Source of the DNA: Pseudomonadota bacterium
GTDB lineage: Bacteria > Pseudomonadota > Alphaproteobacteria > Caulobacterales > Caulobacteraceae
Assembly (NCBI GenBank): GCA_023386645.1
Contig: JAEWJI010000012.1
Span: 44,179-108,178 of the forward strand
Reading direction: 5' to 3'
Length of the DNA: 64,000 nt
The notes below the pieces were generated by a model, which ran no database searches, was not told the origin of the DNA, and saw only the letters and a program-made list of their open reading frames with translations. Shown here piece after piece: positions 1-8,500 of this stretch. A program made the translations under genes and the position numbers. The first letter of the stretch is position 1. Each line of letters opens with the position of its first letter.

Positions 1-240
1 CGGGATCGGTCCGCCTGTAGGGATTTCGGTGACGTCGGCCGGGATGTTGGCGACCGTCCAATGCCAGAAGCCGGAGCCGGTCGGCGCATCCGGGTCGTAG
101 CAGGTGATGGCGTAGCTCTTCGTCCCCTCGGGCGCGCCCGACCATTTCAGATGCGGCGAGGTGTTCCCCCTGGCCTGCACCTGGGCGTCCGGCAGGAGGC
201 CGCCATCGGTGATGTCGTTGGAGGTGAGGGTGAAGGTCAT
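1..240 (-). CDS. YbhB/YbcL-type PEBP family protein (3' part outside window)
   Basis: The first 80 residues are visible, starting at an ATG whose complement is at 238-240; the end lies beyond position 1. The sequence contains CYDPDAPTGSGFWHW followed by VANIP. This is the signature of the phosphatidylethanolamine-binding protein (Raf kinase inhibitor-like) family in its bacterial YbhB/YbcL form. These are small soluble ligand-binding proteins whose bacterial role is poorly defined. It is the most downstream visible gene of the minus-strand purC-purS series, 60 bp after the small membrane protein, so it may be cotranscribed with purine genes. Family assignment is secure; any link to purine synthesis is inference. 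Confidence 0.85.
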   Translation of the reverse strand, partial: MTFTLTSNDITDGGLLPDAQVQARGNTSPHLKWSGAPEGTKSYAITCYDPDAPTGSGFWHWTVANIPADVTEIPTGGPIP

Positions 241-300
241 CGGCGGCTCCCGCTGTCGGTCGAGCCAGCCTTACGCGCGACGGCGCAGGTCGTCACCGGT

Positions 301-432
301 CTAATGGGCCGCGTCCTTGGCCGCCTGGGTGAAGGCGCTGTCGTCCATCAGCCCGCCGGCCAGGGCGCCGGCGAAGACCAGGCAGCTGACCAGTACGAAC
401 AGGGCGACCAGCAGCTTGCCGATCCGGTTCAC
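301..432 (-). CDS. small single-span membrane protein, 43 aa, inside the pur operon
   Basis: A GTG start overlaps the purS stop codon (GTGA), which argues for translational coupling and so for a real gene. The 43-residue product starts VNRIGKLLVAL, has one hydrophobic segment at about residues 6-28, and a short polar tail ending AKDAAH. The positive N-terminus suggests N-in orientation. I do not recognise a family. In many bacteria purQ follows purS directly; here this small protein and a PEBP gene follow instead, and purQ is not visible. It could be a membrane tether or an unrelated passenger; the evidence is position and hydrophobicity only. Confidence 0.55.
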   Translation of the reverse strand: MNRIGKLLVALFVLVSCLVFAGALAGGLMDDSAFTQAAKDAAH

Positions 433-665
433 TGAACCTCGATGCGATAGCTTTCGATCACCGTGTTGGCGAGCAGGGTCTCGCACATGCGTTTGACCTC
501 GGCCTGGACATCGCCTTCGCCGGACCAGTCGAACTCGATCAGCTTGCCGACTCGCGCGTTGGCGATGCCGGTCCAGCCGAGGCCCTGAAGTGCGCCCTCG
601 ACCGCCTTGCCCTGAACGTCGAGCACACCCGGCTTCAGGAACACATGAACACTCACCTTCGACAT
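429..665 (-). CDS. purS: phosphoribosylformylglycinamidine synthase subunit PurS
   Basis: A 78-residue protein beginning MSKVSVHVFLKPGVLD with GKLIEFDW in the middle; size and sequence match PurS. PurS is the small subunit that bridges PurL and the glutaminase PurQ in the FGAM synthase complex (step 4 of de novo purine synthesis) and helps ammonia transfer. Its ATG shares a base with the purC stop codon (TGATG), so purC and purS are coupled. PurQ and PurL are not in the window. The length is normal and there is no sign of damage. Confidence 0.93.
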   Translation of the reverse strand: MSKVSVHVFLKPGVLDVQGKAVEGALQGLGWTGIANARVGKLIEFDWSGEGDVQAEVKRMCETLLANTVIESYRIEVQ

Positions 666-1423
666 CAGTGCAGCCCGCCCTGGATCACGGTCGGCATGTC
701 CTTCATGATTCCGAGGCGTCGCGCCACCTCGGTGTAGCTCTCGATCACGGCGCCCAGATCGCGGCGGAAGCGGTCCTTGTCCAGCTTCTCGCCGGTGTTG
801 GCGTCCCACAGGCGGCAGCTGTCCGGACTGATCTCGTCGGCCAGGATGACCCGGGCGAAATCGTTCTCCCACACCCGGCCGAACTCGATCTTGAAATCGA
901 CGAGCGTGATGCCGACCGCCCCGAACATCCCCGAAAGGTAGTCGTTCACCCGCACGGTCATGGCCAGGATGTCGTCGATCTCCTGGGTCGAGGCCCAGTT
1001 GAAGGCGGTGATGTGCTCTTCGGTCACCATCGGATCGTTGAGCTCGTCCTTCTTGTAATAGAATTCGATGATAGAGCGAGGCAGGGCGGTCCCTTCCTCG
1101 ATGCCCAGGCGCTGGCTCAACGAGCCGGCGACGATGTTGCGGCAAACCACCTCGATCGGGATGATCTCGACTTCCCGGATCAGCTGCTCGCGCAGGTTCA
1201 GCCGCTTGATGAAGTGGTTTGTCACGCCGATGCCGTTCAGGCGCGACATGACGAACTCGGAGATGCGGTTGTTAATGACGCCTTTGCCCTCGAGCACTGC
1301 CTTCTTCTGGGCGTTGAAGGCGGTGGCGTCGTCCTTGAAGTACTGGATCAGGGTGCCGGGCTCGGGTCCTTCGTACAGGATCTTGGCCTTGCCCTCGTAG
1401 AGCTTCTTGCGCTTGGTGTTCAT
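665..1423 (-). CDS. purC: phosphoribosylaminoimidazole-succinocarboxamide synthase (SAICAR synthetase)
   Basis: Ligates aspartate to CAIR using ATP in the cytoplasm (step 8 of IMP synthesis). The 252-residue product starts MNTKRKKLYEGKAKILYEG, with the conserved KLYEGKAK nucleotide-binding segment near residues 6-13, then FKDDATAFNA and later VDFKIEFGR and DEISPDSCRLWD, all hallmark PurC motifs. I chose the ATG at 1423 because the homologous region starts there; the frame stays open upstream to 1462 but that stretch is not PurC-like. It is first in a purC-purS series and is divergent from the zeta-subunit gene. Confidence 0.97.
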   Translation of the reverse strand: MNTKRKKLYEGKAKILYEGPEPGTLIQYFKDDATAFNAQKKAVLEGKGVINNRISEFVMSRLNGIGVTNHFIKRLNLREQLIREVEIIPIEVVCRNIVAGSLSQRLGIEEGTALPRSIIEFYYKKDELNDPMVTEEHITAFNWASTQEIDDILAMTVRVNDYLSGMFGAVGITLVDFKIEFGRVWENDFARVILADEISPDSCRLWDANTGEKLDKDRFRRDLGAVIESYTEVARRLGIMKDMPTVIQGGLH

Positions 1424-1671
1424 CTCGGGTCCCGAACGGGAAGGGGCGGGCGCCGGAAACAAAAAACGCGCGGCCAGATCGGTCTGGGCGGCGCGAGTTC
1501 GGCTTACGGCTGTCGGAATATCGGCGGCGTCACCCTAGCCGATGCGGGCCTCCGACACAAACAGTCGCACCGTGGACACAAGCGCGAAGGCTGGTTGCGT
1601 TCGGCCAAGGGCGGTCTATAGACGCTCCGCGGCGCCGTCCTGCTGGCCCGCCTACGGAGCTTTCGACGCCT
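1424..1671. promoter_or_regulatory. divergent intergenic region between purC and the zeta-subunit gene
   Basis: A 248-bp spacer that must hold promoters for both directions. For the plus strand there is a possible sigma70-like pair, TTGCGT at 1595-1600 and TATAGA at 1617-1622 with a 16-bp spacer, 50 bp before the start codon. No purine riboswitch or clear operator palindrome was seen. The promoter is a weak pattern match only. Confidence 0.3.
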
Positions 1672-1995
1672 ATGACGACCTTCGACGATCGGGAAAAGGG
1701 CTTTGAGTCCAAATACGCCCTCGATCAGGAACAGGAGTTCAAGGCGGTCGCCCGGCGCAACAAGCTGCTGGGCCTGTGGGCGGCCGAGAAGATGGGCCTG
1801 TCGTCCGAGAGCGCGGATCAATACGCCGCCGCCGTCGTGCGCGCCGACTTCGAACAGCCGGGCGAGGAAGACGTCTTCCGGAAGATCGACCAGGACTTCA
1901 AGGGCGCCGGCCTGACGGTGTCCGAAGGCGAGATCCGCTCCAAAATGGACGAACTGGGCTCCGTCGCCCGCGACCAGATTCGCGCCGGCGAATAG
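1672..1995 (+). CDS. DUF1476 protein, F1-ATPase inhibitor zeta subunit
   Basis: A 107-residue helical protein starting MTTFDDREKGFESKYALDQE, with the family core RRNKLLGLWAAEKMG at about residues 28-42. DUF1476 proteins are the alphaproteobacterial zeta subunits that bind the F1 sector of ATP synthase and, in Paracoccus, block its ATP hydrolysis through the N-terminal segment. Inhibitory strength varies between species, so inhibition here is inference. No ATP synthase genes are in the window. Its position next to and divergent from purC is a common alphaproteobacterial arrangement. Confidence 0.93.
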   Translation: MTTFDDREKGFESKYALDQEQEFKAVARRNKLLGLWAAEKMGLSSESADQYAAAVVRADFEQPGEEDVFRKIDQDFKGAGLTVSEGEIRSKMDELGSVARDQIRAGE

Positions 1996-2020
1996 CAATC
2001 CGCGCCTGGAAAGCGGCCAC

Positions 2021-2056
2021 GAAAAAGGGCCGCACCGGGGGAATGTGCGGCCCTTC
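2021..2056 (-). terminator. intrinsic terminator, mainly for the minus-strand fasciclin gene
   Basis: An 11-bp perfect stem (2025-2035 with 2045-2055) around a 9-nt loop. Read on the minus strand it is followed by a run of T (complement of 2022-2026), the classic rho-independent form. It lies between two convergent genes and may act weakly on the plus strand too. Confidence 0.8.
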
Positions 2057-2109
2057 GTGCGGGACGTATCGGGGGGAAGCCGTCCAGCGTTTTGCGTCTG
2101 TGCGCACTG

Positions 2110-2715
2110 TCAGAATGCGGCTCCGCGAATTTGGTTCGGCGCCAGGACGAAATTAATTTCGTGGACCACTCCGTTGCCTGAAAGCGCGTCGGGCACCTCG
2201 ATCCGCGCCTGCTGGCCACCTTCATCAATCAGGCTGACCGAGCCATCCAGATTGGTCCGCGCCGTCAGCTTTCCGCCCTGGACGGTGGGCAGGTCCAGCG
2301 AACCGCCATTGGCTTGAGCCCGCGTCGCGAGCTCGCCGATGGTCAGGCGACCGGGAACGATGTGGTAGCCGAGCCAGGCGATGAGGTCGTTCCGGCGTTC
2401 CGGAGTGGACATCTCCTGCCGGGTGGAGGCCGGGATCTGCTCGAACGCGGCGTTTTGCGGGGCGAACAGCGTATAGGGCCCGTCGGACATCAACGTGCGA
2501 TCCAGCCCCGCCTGCTGCAGCGCGCTGACCAGGGTGGTGAGTTCGGCGCGCCTCGCGATCGCATCCATGGTCCGCGCAGGAGCAGCCTGTGTGGCTCCAG
2601 GCGCGGGCTGGTTGGGAGCGTCTCGCGGAGCGGGCGGCCGCGCGTCGGAATCTCGGTCGCAACCGGAGACGCTGATCATGAAGGCGGCGGCGATGAAGGA
2701 GAAAGGCCGGTTCAT
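2110..2715 (-). CDS. fasciclin-domain lipoprotein
   Basis: A 201-residue protein with a lipoprotein signal: hydrophobic start, then SVSGC with Cys19 as the likely lipidated residue. A Pro/Ala-rich linker (about residues 25-47) is followed by one fasciclin (FAS1) domain. Its markers are TLVSALQQAGL, YTLFAPQNAAFEQIP, GYHIVPGRLT and the closing GNGVVHEINFVLAP. FAS1 domains mediate adhesion or surface interaction; bacterial roles are mostly undefined. Asp at position 2 of the mature form is absent as written (C-D-R: position +2 is Asp), which in enterobacteria would favour retention in the inner membrane; that rule is uncertain in alphaproteobacteria. A second FAS1 protein is at 13.1 kb. Confidence 0.88.
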   Translation of the reverse strand: MNRPFSFIAAAFMISVSGCDRDSDARPPAPRDAPNQPAPGATQAAPARTMDAIARRAELTTLVSALQQAGLDRTLMSDGPYTLFAPQNAAFEQIPASTRQEMSTPERRNDLIAWLGYHIVPGRLTIGELATRAQANGGSLDLPTVQGGKLTARTNLDGSVSLIDEGGQQARIEVPDALSGNGVVHEINFVLAPNQIRGAAF

Positions 2716-2752
2716 GGAACCGAAACGCGGCGGTGCGCTAAAGGCGCCCTCT

Positions 2753-3478
2753 TCATGCGACGGGGGGGTCGTCGCGCATCCATCCGGTGATCGATAGTCG
2801 TGGCTCCCCGGCGTAGGGGGCGACGGGCGCGACCGAATGCCACTGGGGGGTGCGGAAGACGGTCAGCATGTTGAACCTGGGCGTCAGTCCCCGGATGATT
2901 TCGCCCTCGGGATCGTGGAACAGCAGCTGCCCACCCCAGTCCGGCCGCCAGTCCTTGGTGAGCCCGAGCGTATACGCCGCGCGCCGTTCGCCGACGCCTG
3001 TGTCGTCATGCAGGGTCAGGAAGTCGCCAGGGCGATAGAGGGTGGCCTGGGCATCGATTTTGGTCAGGGTTTCGCCGGTCAGAGCCTCGGCGAAGTCGAG
3101 CCATTCCCGTCCGTTCATCAGCTCGACCAGCCTGTGCGTGGGGTGGTCGGGTTCGCGGCCCGCTAGCAGCGCCTCGATGATCGGATAGGCGAGGTAGCTG
3201 AAGGAAAATCCGGACCGGGCCCGGGTCAGCGCGTCGGAGACGAGCCGTGTCATGCCCTCGCGTCCGAGCTTTTCGATCTCTCCCGGCGCGATCCACTGGC
3301 CGGAGCCCGCCTCGCCGGGCAGCGACAGGCCCCAGGGTGTCGCCTTCAGAAGGGCTTGGGCGAGCGCCTGCGCCGCTTCCGGCTCCAGCACGTTCGGCAC
3401 CTGAACCCAGCCGTGGCGGGCATAAGCCTCGGCGAAAGGACGGAGATCGAGGCCGTGGCGCAGGCGGATTTCAGTCAT
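2753..3478 (-). CDS. 2OG-Fe(II) dioxygenase family protein (prolyl-hydroxylase-like)
   Basis: A 241-residue protein. The iron triad is visible: His157 and Asp159 in LHDDTG, His214 in WHSVAPV, and Arg227 in PRLSITGWMR for the 2-oxoglutarate carboxylate. WGGQLLFHD is typical of this group. Such enzymes use oxygen, iron and 2-oxoglutarate to hydroxylate a protein or small molecule; the substrate cannot be told. I chose the ATG at 3478, which overlaps the purB stop by 8 bp and puts the domain at a normal distance from the start. The open frame above it is inside purB. Probably cotranscribed after purB. Confidence 0.85.
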   Translation of the reverse strand: MTEIRLRHGLDLRPFAEAYARHGWVQVPNVLEPEAAQALAQALLKATPWGLSLPGEAGSGQWIAPGEIEKLGREGMTRLVSDALTRARSGFSFSYLAYPIIEALLAGREPDHPTHRLVELMNGREWLDFAEALTGETLTKIDAQATLYRPGDFLTLHDDTGVGERRAAYTLGLTKDWRPDWGGQLLFHDPEGEIIRGLTPRFNMLTVFRTPQWHSVAPVAPYAGEPRLSITGWMRDDPPVA

Positions 3479-4778
3479 GGGTCGGACCGAACACCCGGGC
3501 GAACACGGTATCCACGTGCTTGGTGTGATAGCCGGTGTCGAAAAGGGCCTCGAGATCGGCGTCGGGGACAATGACCTCGGGGTCGGCCTTGAGGAAGGCC
3601 AGGAAGTCGCCTTCGCCGCGCCAGACCTTCATCGCGTTGCGCTGGACCGCCGCGTAGGAATCCTCGCGCGAGACGCCAGCCTGGGTCAGGGCCAGCAGGA
3701 CCCGCTGCGAATGGACGAGGCCGCCCAGCCGGTCCAGATTCTTCGCCATGTTCTCGGGATAGACCACGAGACGCTCAATGACCCCGGCGAGGCGATGCAG
3801 GGCGAAGTCCAGGTGGATGGTGGCGTCTGGCCCGATTCCTCGCTCCACCGAGGAATGGCTGATGTCCCGCTCGTGCCAGAGGGCGACGTTCTCCATGGCG
3901 GGAACGACCGCGGAGCGGACGAGGCGGGCGAGGCCGGTCAGGTTCTCGGTCAGGATCGGATTGCGCTTGTGCGGCATGGCCGACGAGCCTTTCTGACCCT
4001 TGTCGAAGAACTCCTCCGCTTCCAGCACCTCGGTGCGCTGCAGGTGGCGGATCTCGGTGGCCAGCCGCTCGATTGACGAGGCCACCACGCCCAGGGCCGC
4101 GAAGTAGGCGGCATGGCGGTCGCGGGGAATGACCTGGGTCGAAACCGGCTCGACCTGAAGCCCCATCTGCTCGGCTACGTAATCCTCCACCGCCGGGTCT
4201 ACGTTGGCGAAGGTGCCGACGGCGCCGGAGATGGCGCAGGTGGCGATTTCCTCTCGAGCGGTCACGAGGCGGCGCCGCGCTCGCTGGAACTCGGCGTGGA
4301 AACCCGCCAGCTTCAGGCCGAAGGTCACGGGCTCGGCGTGGATCCCGTGGCTGCGGCCGACCTGGGGCGCGAACTTGTGCTCGCGCGCCCGGGCCTCGAG
4401 CGCCGTCAGGACGCGGTCGACGCCAGTCAGAAGCAGGTCGGTTGATCGCGCCAGCTGGACCGCGAAACAGGTGTCGAGGACGTCCGAACTGGTCATGCCC
4501 TGGTGCAGGAAGCGCGCCTCCTCGCCCACGACCTCGGCGACATGGGTCAGGAAGGCGATGACGTCGTGCTTGGTCGTGCGTTCGATCTCGTCGATGCGGT
4601 CGCTGTCCCAGGCGGCGTCGCGGCCCTTGGCCCAGATGGCGTCGGCCGCGGCTTGGGGGATGATCCCCAGTTCGGCCATCTTGGTCGCCGCGTGGGCCTC
4701 GATCTCAAACCAGATCCTGTACTTGGTTTCCGACGACCAGATGGCGACGGCTTCGGGGCGGGCGTAGCGGCTGATCAT
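3471..4778 (-). CDS. purB: adenylosuccinate lyase
   Basis: A 435-residue member of the fumarase/aspartase superfamily that splits SAICAR and adenylosuccinate, releasing fumarate, in purine synthesis. It starts MISRYARPEAVAIWS, shows TSSDVLDT near residues 87-94, GRSHGIHAEP and the superfamily signature GSSAMPHKRNP around residue 264. Length is normal. It is the second purine gene in the window, 2 kb from purC on the same strand but separated by the zeta-subunit gene, and it leads a minus-strand series with the 2OG oxygenase and the fasciclin lipoprotein. Confidence 0.97.
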   Translation of the reverse strand: MISRYARPEAVAIWSSETKYRIWFEIEAHAATKMAELGIIPQAAADAIWAKGRDAAWDSDRIDEIERTTKHDVIAFLTHVAEVVGEEARFLHQGMTSSDVLDTCFAVQLARSTDLLLTGVDRVLTALEARAREHKFAPQVGRSHGIHAEPVTFGLKLAGFHAEFQRARRRLVTAREEIATCAISGAVGTFANVDPAVEDYVAEQMGLQVEPVSTQVIPRDRHAAYFAALGVVASSIERLATEIRHLQRTEVLEAEEFFDKGQKGSSAMPHKRNPILTENLTGLARLVRSAVVPAMENVALWHERDISHSSVERGIGPDATIHLDFALHRLAGVIERLVVYPENMAKNLDRLGGLVHSQRVLLALTQAGVSREDSYAAVQRNAMKVWRGEGDFLAFLKADPEVIVPDADLEALFDTGYHTKHVDTVFARVFGPTHD

Positions 4779-4881
4779 GGACGGTGCGTGTCGGGCGAGG
4801 CGCCCGTCGAGTCAAGGCGAGCGGCGATTGACGGCCGCTGTCGCCCCCGGCACAGCTTGGCCGCACGTCAGGAGGCTGGCC

Positions 4882-5559
4882 ATGGAACTGATCATCGGCA
4901 ATCAGGAGTTCTCGACCTGGTCGCTCCGGCCGTGGCTGGTCTTGAAGCGCTGCGGGGCGGAGTTCAGCCTGACCGAGGTCGCCCTTTATGGCGGCGACTG
5001 GAAGGAGCGGCTGGCCGAGGTGTCGCCGTCCGGCAAGGTTCCGCTCTTGAAGGTCGATGGCGAGACGATCTGGGATTCGCTGGCCATCGCGGTGTGGTGC
5101 GCCGAGCGGTTCCCGCAGGCGCGTCTGTGGCCTGCCGACGAGAAGGCCCGGTGGGCGGCGCGGTCGGTGGCCTGTGAGATGCACTCCGGCTTCATCGGGC
5201 TGCGCACCGAATGCAGCATGGGGCCGGATGCAGAGGGCGTGATCCACACCATGGTCGGGCCGGACCGGGCCCCGCCGCCCGGGGACGAGGCGACCCTGGG
5301 CGATATTCAAAGGATCGTGGAGATCTGGCGCGAGATGCGCGGGCGGTTCGGGGCCGGCGGTCCCTACCTGTTCGGCGAGTGGTCCATTCCAGACGCGTTC
5401 TTCACGCCGGTGGCGGCGCGGTTCCGGCACTATCAGGTCGATCTGACGCGGTTCGGGGACGCGGATGGCGTGGCCCAAACCTATGCCGAGGCCCTGCTGC
5501 AACAGCCGGACTTCCTCGAATGGTCCCGGCAGGCGCTGGCGAAACCGTCGCGATCCTGA
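4882..5559 (+). CDS. glutathione S-transferase family protein
   Basis: A 225-residue two-domain GST. The thioredoxin-like N-terminal domain (residues 1-80) has STWSLRPWLVLK and the cis-proline region SGKVPLLKVDG, followed by the SLAI motif that binds the gamma-glutamyl group of glutathione. The helical C-terminal domain has GEWSIPDAFFTPV. The start is the ATG at 4882 with GGAGG at 4871-4875. It probably conjugates or reduces small electrophiles; the substrate is unknown. Divergent from purB. A second, unrelated-class GST is at 50.6 kb. Confidence 0.88.
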   Translation: MELIIGNQEFSTWSLRPWLVLKRCGAEFSLTEVALYGGDWKERLAEVSPSGKVPLLKVDGETIWDSLAIAVWCAERFPQARLWPADEKARWAARSVACEMHSGFIGLRTECSMGPDAEGVIHTMVGPDRAPPPGDEATLGDIQRIVEIWREMRGRFGAGGPYLFGEWSIPDAFFTPVAARFRHYQVDLTRFGDADGVAQTYAEALLQQPDFLEWSRQALAKPSRS

Positions 5560-5645
5560 CCCCTCGTTAAGCACGCGCGAGAACGTCGGTTTAAGTCGAG
5601 GCCCTTAGTCTGGCTGGATCGCGTACGGCGGCGAACGAGGTCAGC

Positions 5646-5768
5646 ATGTCCCAACCCGTCGAACCCCGCGTTGCAGAGGCGGCGCCGGCCCGGCCGTTGC
5701 TCACCGGCACGCTGGCCCTCGTGGTCGGCTGCTGCCTGCTGGCGTCGCTGCTGATGAGCCTGCTGTAA
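5646..5768 (+). CDS. possible small membrane protein, 40 aa
   Basis: A short frame too small for most gene finders: starts MSQPVEPRVAEAAPARPLL and ends in a hydrophobic stretch (about residues 19-40, GTLALVVGCCLLASLLMSLL). A GAGGTC sequence lies just upstream at 5637-5642. It has the look of a single-span tail-anchored peptide with a polar N-terminus. It lies between the GST gene and the end of the convergent transglycosylase gene. No family recognised; conservation in relatives would decide. Confidence 0.45.
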   Translation: MSQPVEPRVAEAAPARPLLTGTLALVVGCCLLASLLMSLL

Positions 5769-5829
5769 ACCTCGCACAGCGAGGCGCCCTGCCGGCCCGA
5801 AGCATTGCTGCGGCCGCGCGCAGCCCTAT

Positions 5830-7539
5830 TCAGCCCGCGACGGGTCTAACCTCGGCGATCACGACCGGCCCCGGCTGGGCGGGCGGGCGATAGTCCAGGC
5901 TCAGAGGCACGGCGGTCGCGCCGAAAGCCACCGCATCCAGGGTGTGCAGCGCTCCGCCCATCAGGCGTTGGTAGATCCAGTAGGCCGCCACGACCTTCTC
6001 GACGTAGTCACGGGCCTGAGGCACGTCGATGGTCTCGATCAGCAGCAGGGGGTCGGCGTCCTGGCCGAGCTTGCGCACGGCGTTGACCATCGGCCCGGGG
6101 CCGGCGTTGTACGACGCCGCCGCCCGCAAAAGGTCGCCATTGATGGCCGGGAGCGCCAGGACCTTGTTGACGTAGGCCTGGCCAAGCCGCGCGTTGACCG
6201 CCGGTTGGAGCAGCCGCTCGGGGGTGGTGACGAAACCGCGATCCCCGCTTAGCTCCGCCGCCGTGGTCGGCATCACCTGCATCAGGCCATAGGCGCCCAC
6301 TGCTGAACGGGCCGAGGCGTTGAAGTTTGTTTCCTTGCGAGCGATCGCATAGACCAAGGCCCGCTCGATCGTATAGCCGCCGTCCGGGGCGATCTCAGGC
6401 ATAGGAAACTGCGATGCGTCGATACGCGTCAGATCGGTCGTAGAGCCCAACACCCGGGGCCCGATGACGCGGGCCAGACCGTTCCACATCCGGCGCGCGG
6501 AATCGGTCATCGCGGTGCGGACGCCGGCGACCAATTCGTCACGGGCCTCCGTGCGGCGTCCGACCTCATAATAGGCCAGGGTGCGCCTGGCGCGGGGGTC
6601 GGAGCGGACGAAGGCCTCCAACTCGCGCGCGTCGATCGCGGGTTCGTCGACGTTCAGGGAAGCGGTCTGGAAACGCGCGTCGTAAGGGACGGGGCCCTGG
6701 TTCACGATCTCCGGTTCGCGGCCCAGCTGACGCAGGGCGATCTGACCGTAGAAGGTGACGGGCCAACGGGCGGCGAGTTCGAGAAACTCCACGATACGGT
6801 CCTGGCGACCGGAGCGGCCGGCGGCCCGGGCGGCCCACAGGCCGGCCCCGGCGCGGACCCAGGGGTCTTCCGTGGGGTCGTTGGCCACGCGCTCGAAGGC
6901 GCGGAAGGAATCGGAGAATTCGTTCAGTCGCCAAGCGGCCAGGCCCGCCGTCCACCAGTCGCCGATGTCGATGCCCGCCTGATAGGCACCGGCCAGGTCG
7001 TCGTTGTTCAGGGCGATGCGGGCGGTCTTGGACGGATCGTTCGGGTCAGCGCCGCCGCCAGCGGCCGCCACTCGCGACCATGTGCGGCCGCTGAGGCCCG
7101 CGGGGCGGCGCGGCTCGGCGGCTCCGTCGGGGCGACGACGGAGTGCGAGGTTGTAGACGCGCGGGGCGCACGGCAGGTCGGAATAGTCCTCCAACCAGGC
7201 CGCAAGCTCCTCATAGGTGGCGGTGTAGTCCGCGTGGAACAGCCGTTCGAACTCGACCTGGCCCAGCAGGACCCGGTCCTGGGCCTGACGGGCCGAAGCG
7301 CGGGCCGCATCCAGGTCGCCGCGCCGCAGGGCGTCGAAGGCGGTGGTGTAGTTCAGGCGATCGGCCGGGCTCAGGGCGCGCAGGCCGTCGGTCTCGATGG
7401 CGCCACCCGGGAAAGGCTCGCTGGCGTGAGCCATGCTCGAGGCCCCGACGAGCACGGCGAGCGTCACCGCCAGGGTGCGCAGGCGGGAAGCGGATCCCGG
7501 ACGGATAGCTGGCAACGGCGGCCCCCTCGTGCTGCGCAT
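5830..7539 (-). CDS. lytic murein transglycosylase (SLT family)
   Basis: A 569-residue periplasmic enzyme that cuts the MurNAc-GlcNAc bond of peptidoglycan, forming 1,6-anhydro-MurNAc ends. There is a signal segment at about residues 20-40 (ending ASSMAHAS), then a long helical superhelix-like region, then the catalytic SLT domain at about residues 385-540. That domain has ARKETNFN, in which Glu403 is the likely catalytic acid, and AYGLMQVMP. The domain order resembles soluble Slt70-type enzymes. It stands alone downstream of the UDG gene on the same strand, with a 95-bp gap. Confidence 0.9.
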   Translation of the reverse strand: MRSTRGPPLPAIRPGSASRLRTLAVTLAVLVGASSMAHASEPFPGGAIETDGLRALSPADRLNYTTAFDALRRGDLDAARASARQAQDRVLLGQVEFERLFHADYTATYEELAAWLEDYSDLPCAPRVYNLALRRRPDGAAEPRRPAGLSGRTWSRVAAAGGGADPNDPSKTARIALNNDDLAGAYQAGIDIGDWWTAGLAAWRLNEFSDSFRAFERVANDPTEDPWVRAGAGLWAARAAGRSGRQDRIVEFLELAARWPVTFYGQIALRQLGREPEIVNQGPVPYDARFQTASLNVDEPAIDARELEAFVRSDPRARRTLAYYEVGRRTEARDELVAGVRTAMTDSARRMWNGLARVIGPRVLGSTTDLTRIDASQFPMPEIAPDGGYTIERALVYAIARKETNFNASARSAVGAYGLMQVMPTTAAELSGDRGFVTTPERLLQPAVNARLGQAYVNKVLALPAINGDLLRAAASYNAGPGPMVNAVRKLGQDADPLLLIETIDVPQARDYVEKVVAAYWIYQRLMGGALHTLDAVAFGATAVPLSLDYRPPAQPGPVVIAEVRPVAG

Positions 7540-7634
7540 CCGCCGTCTCGATTCGGATCGGTGCGCGGTCTTCGATCGGTCGTCAGCCGGGAAGTATGCC
7601 CGACGGGCCCTGAATCTTCAATGAAGGCGCCTTT

Positions 7635-8480
7635 TCAATGACCGGGAGGGCCGAGCCGTGCGGACAGCGCCAGCAGGTCGGCCCAGGCCTGACGCTTGGC
7701 CAGGGGCTGGCGCAGCAGGAATGCGGGGTTGAGGGTCACGAGGGCGGGGGCGGAGACGCCGCCCTCCGAAAGCCGCCACTCGCGCCACTGACCCCTGAGC
7801 GCCGCCAGCGGCTCGGTCGCGCCCAGCACGGCGCGGGCGGGCGCCGCGCCCAGCAGGAGCACGGCCTTGGGCTGAAGCAGAGCCAGAGCGCGCTCCACGT
7901 ATGGAAGACAGGCGACCTGCTCCTCTGGCGCGGCTGGCCTGTCACCAGGCGGGCGCCAGAACACCGAGTTCATCCGCCAGGCGCGGTCCTTCAGTCCCGC
8001 GGCGGCCAGGGCCGTGTCGAGCAGCCTTCCGGCCGGGCCATCGAACACCTGGCCGCTTTGGTCCTCCTCGGGGCCGGGGGCGGCGCCGATGATCAGCAGG
8101 TCAGCCTCGTCCGGCCCGGCGCCCACGACCGCGCGCCGGGCGCCCTGACGCTTCAGCCCGCAACCATCAAAGGCTGTCGCCGCCTCGATCAGCGCTTGCA
8201 GCGTCGTGGCGGCCGCCGCCGCGTGGTGAGCTTCTTCGGCGCAGGCATGGGCGTCGGGCGCCGGCGCCACGGCAGCGGTCGCCTTCAGCACCGCCGTTCG
8301 GGCCGGGGGCAGGGCGACCAGGGTCCGATCGACGGGCATGTCTTCGAAACAGGCGTCGACCCCCGCATCGCGCCAGAAGGCGAGCAGGCTCTCGATCTCG
8401 GCGGGGGTCCTGGCCTGAGGCGTCACCCCTTCGGGATAAGCCTTGACCGCCCGTGCGTCACCTCCTGATAAGCGAAGCAC
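7635..8480 (-). CDS. uracil-DNA glycosylase, family 4-like
   Basis: Removes uracil from DNA at the start of base excision repair. Motif A is seen as LLIIGAAPGPEEDQSGQVF followed by GRLLD, and the C-terminal part has LVTLNPAFLLRQP, matching family 4 apart from the His of its usual HP motif, which is Asn here. Family 4 enzymes hold a 4Fe-4S cluster. Here Cys is seen in FDGCGLKRQ, in the residue-80 region and in QVACLPYVERAL, so cluster binding is possible but the ligand set is not fully clear. The start is uncertain: GTG at 8480 has no ribosome site; a GTG 18 codons downstream is an alternative. Divergent from the ETF-QO gene. Confidence 0.8.
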   Translation of the reverse strand: MLRLSGGDARAVKAYPEGVTPQARTPAEIESLLAFWRDAGVDACFEDMPVDRTLVALPPARTAVLKATAAVAPAPDAHACAEEAHHAAAAATTLQALIEAATAFDGCGLKRQGARRAVVGAGPDEADLLIIGAAPGPEEDQSGQVFDGPAGRLLDTALAAAGLKDRAWRMNSVFWRPPGDRPAAPEEQVACLPYVERALALLQPKAVLLLGAAPARAVLGATEPLAALRGQWREWRLSEGGVSAPALVTLNPAFLLRQPLAKRQAWADLLALSARLGPPGH

Positions 8481-8500
8481 ACGACGCGCGAGGAGAAGGC

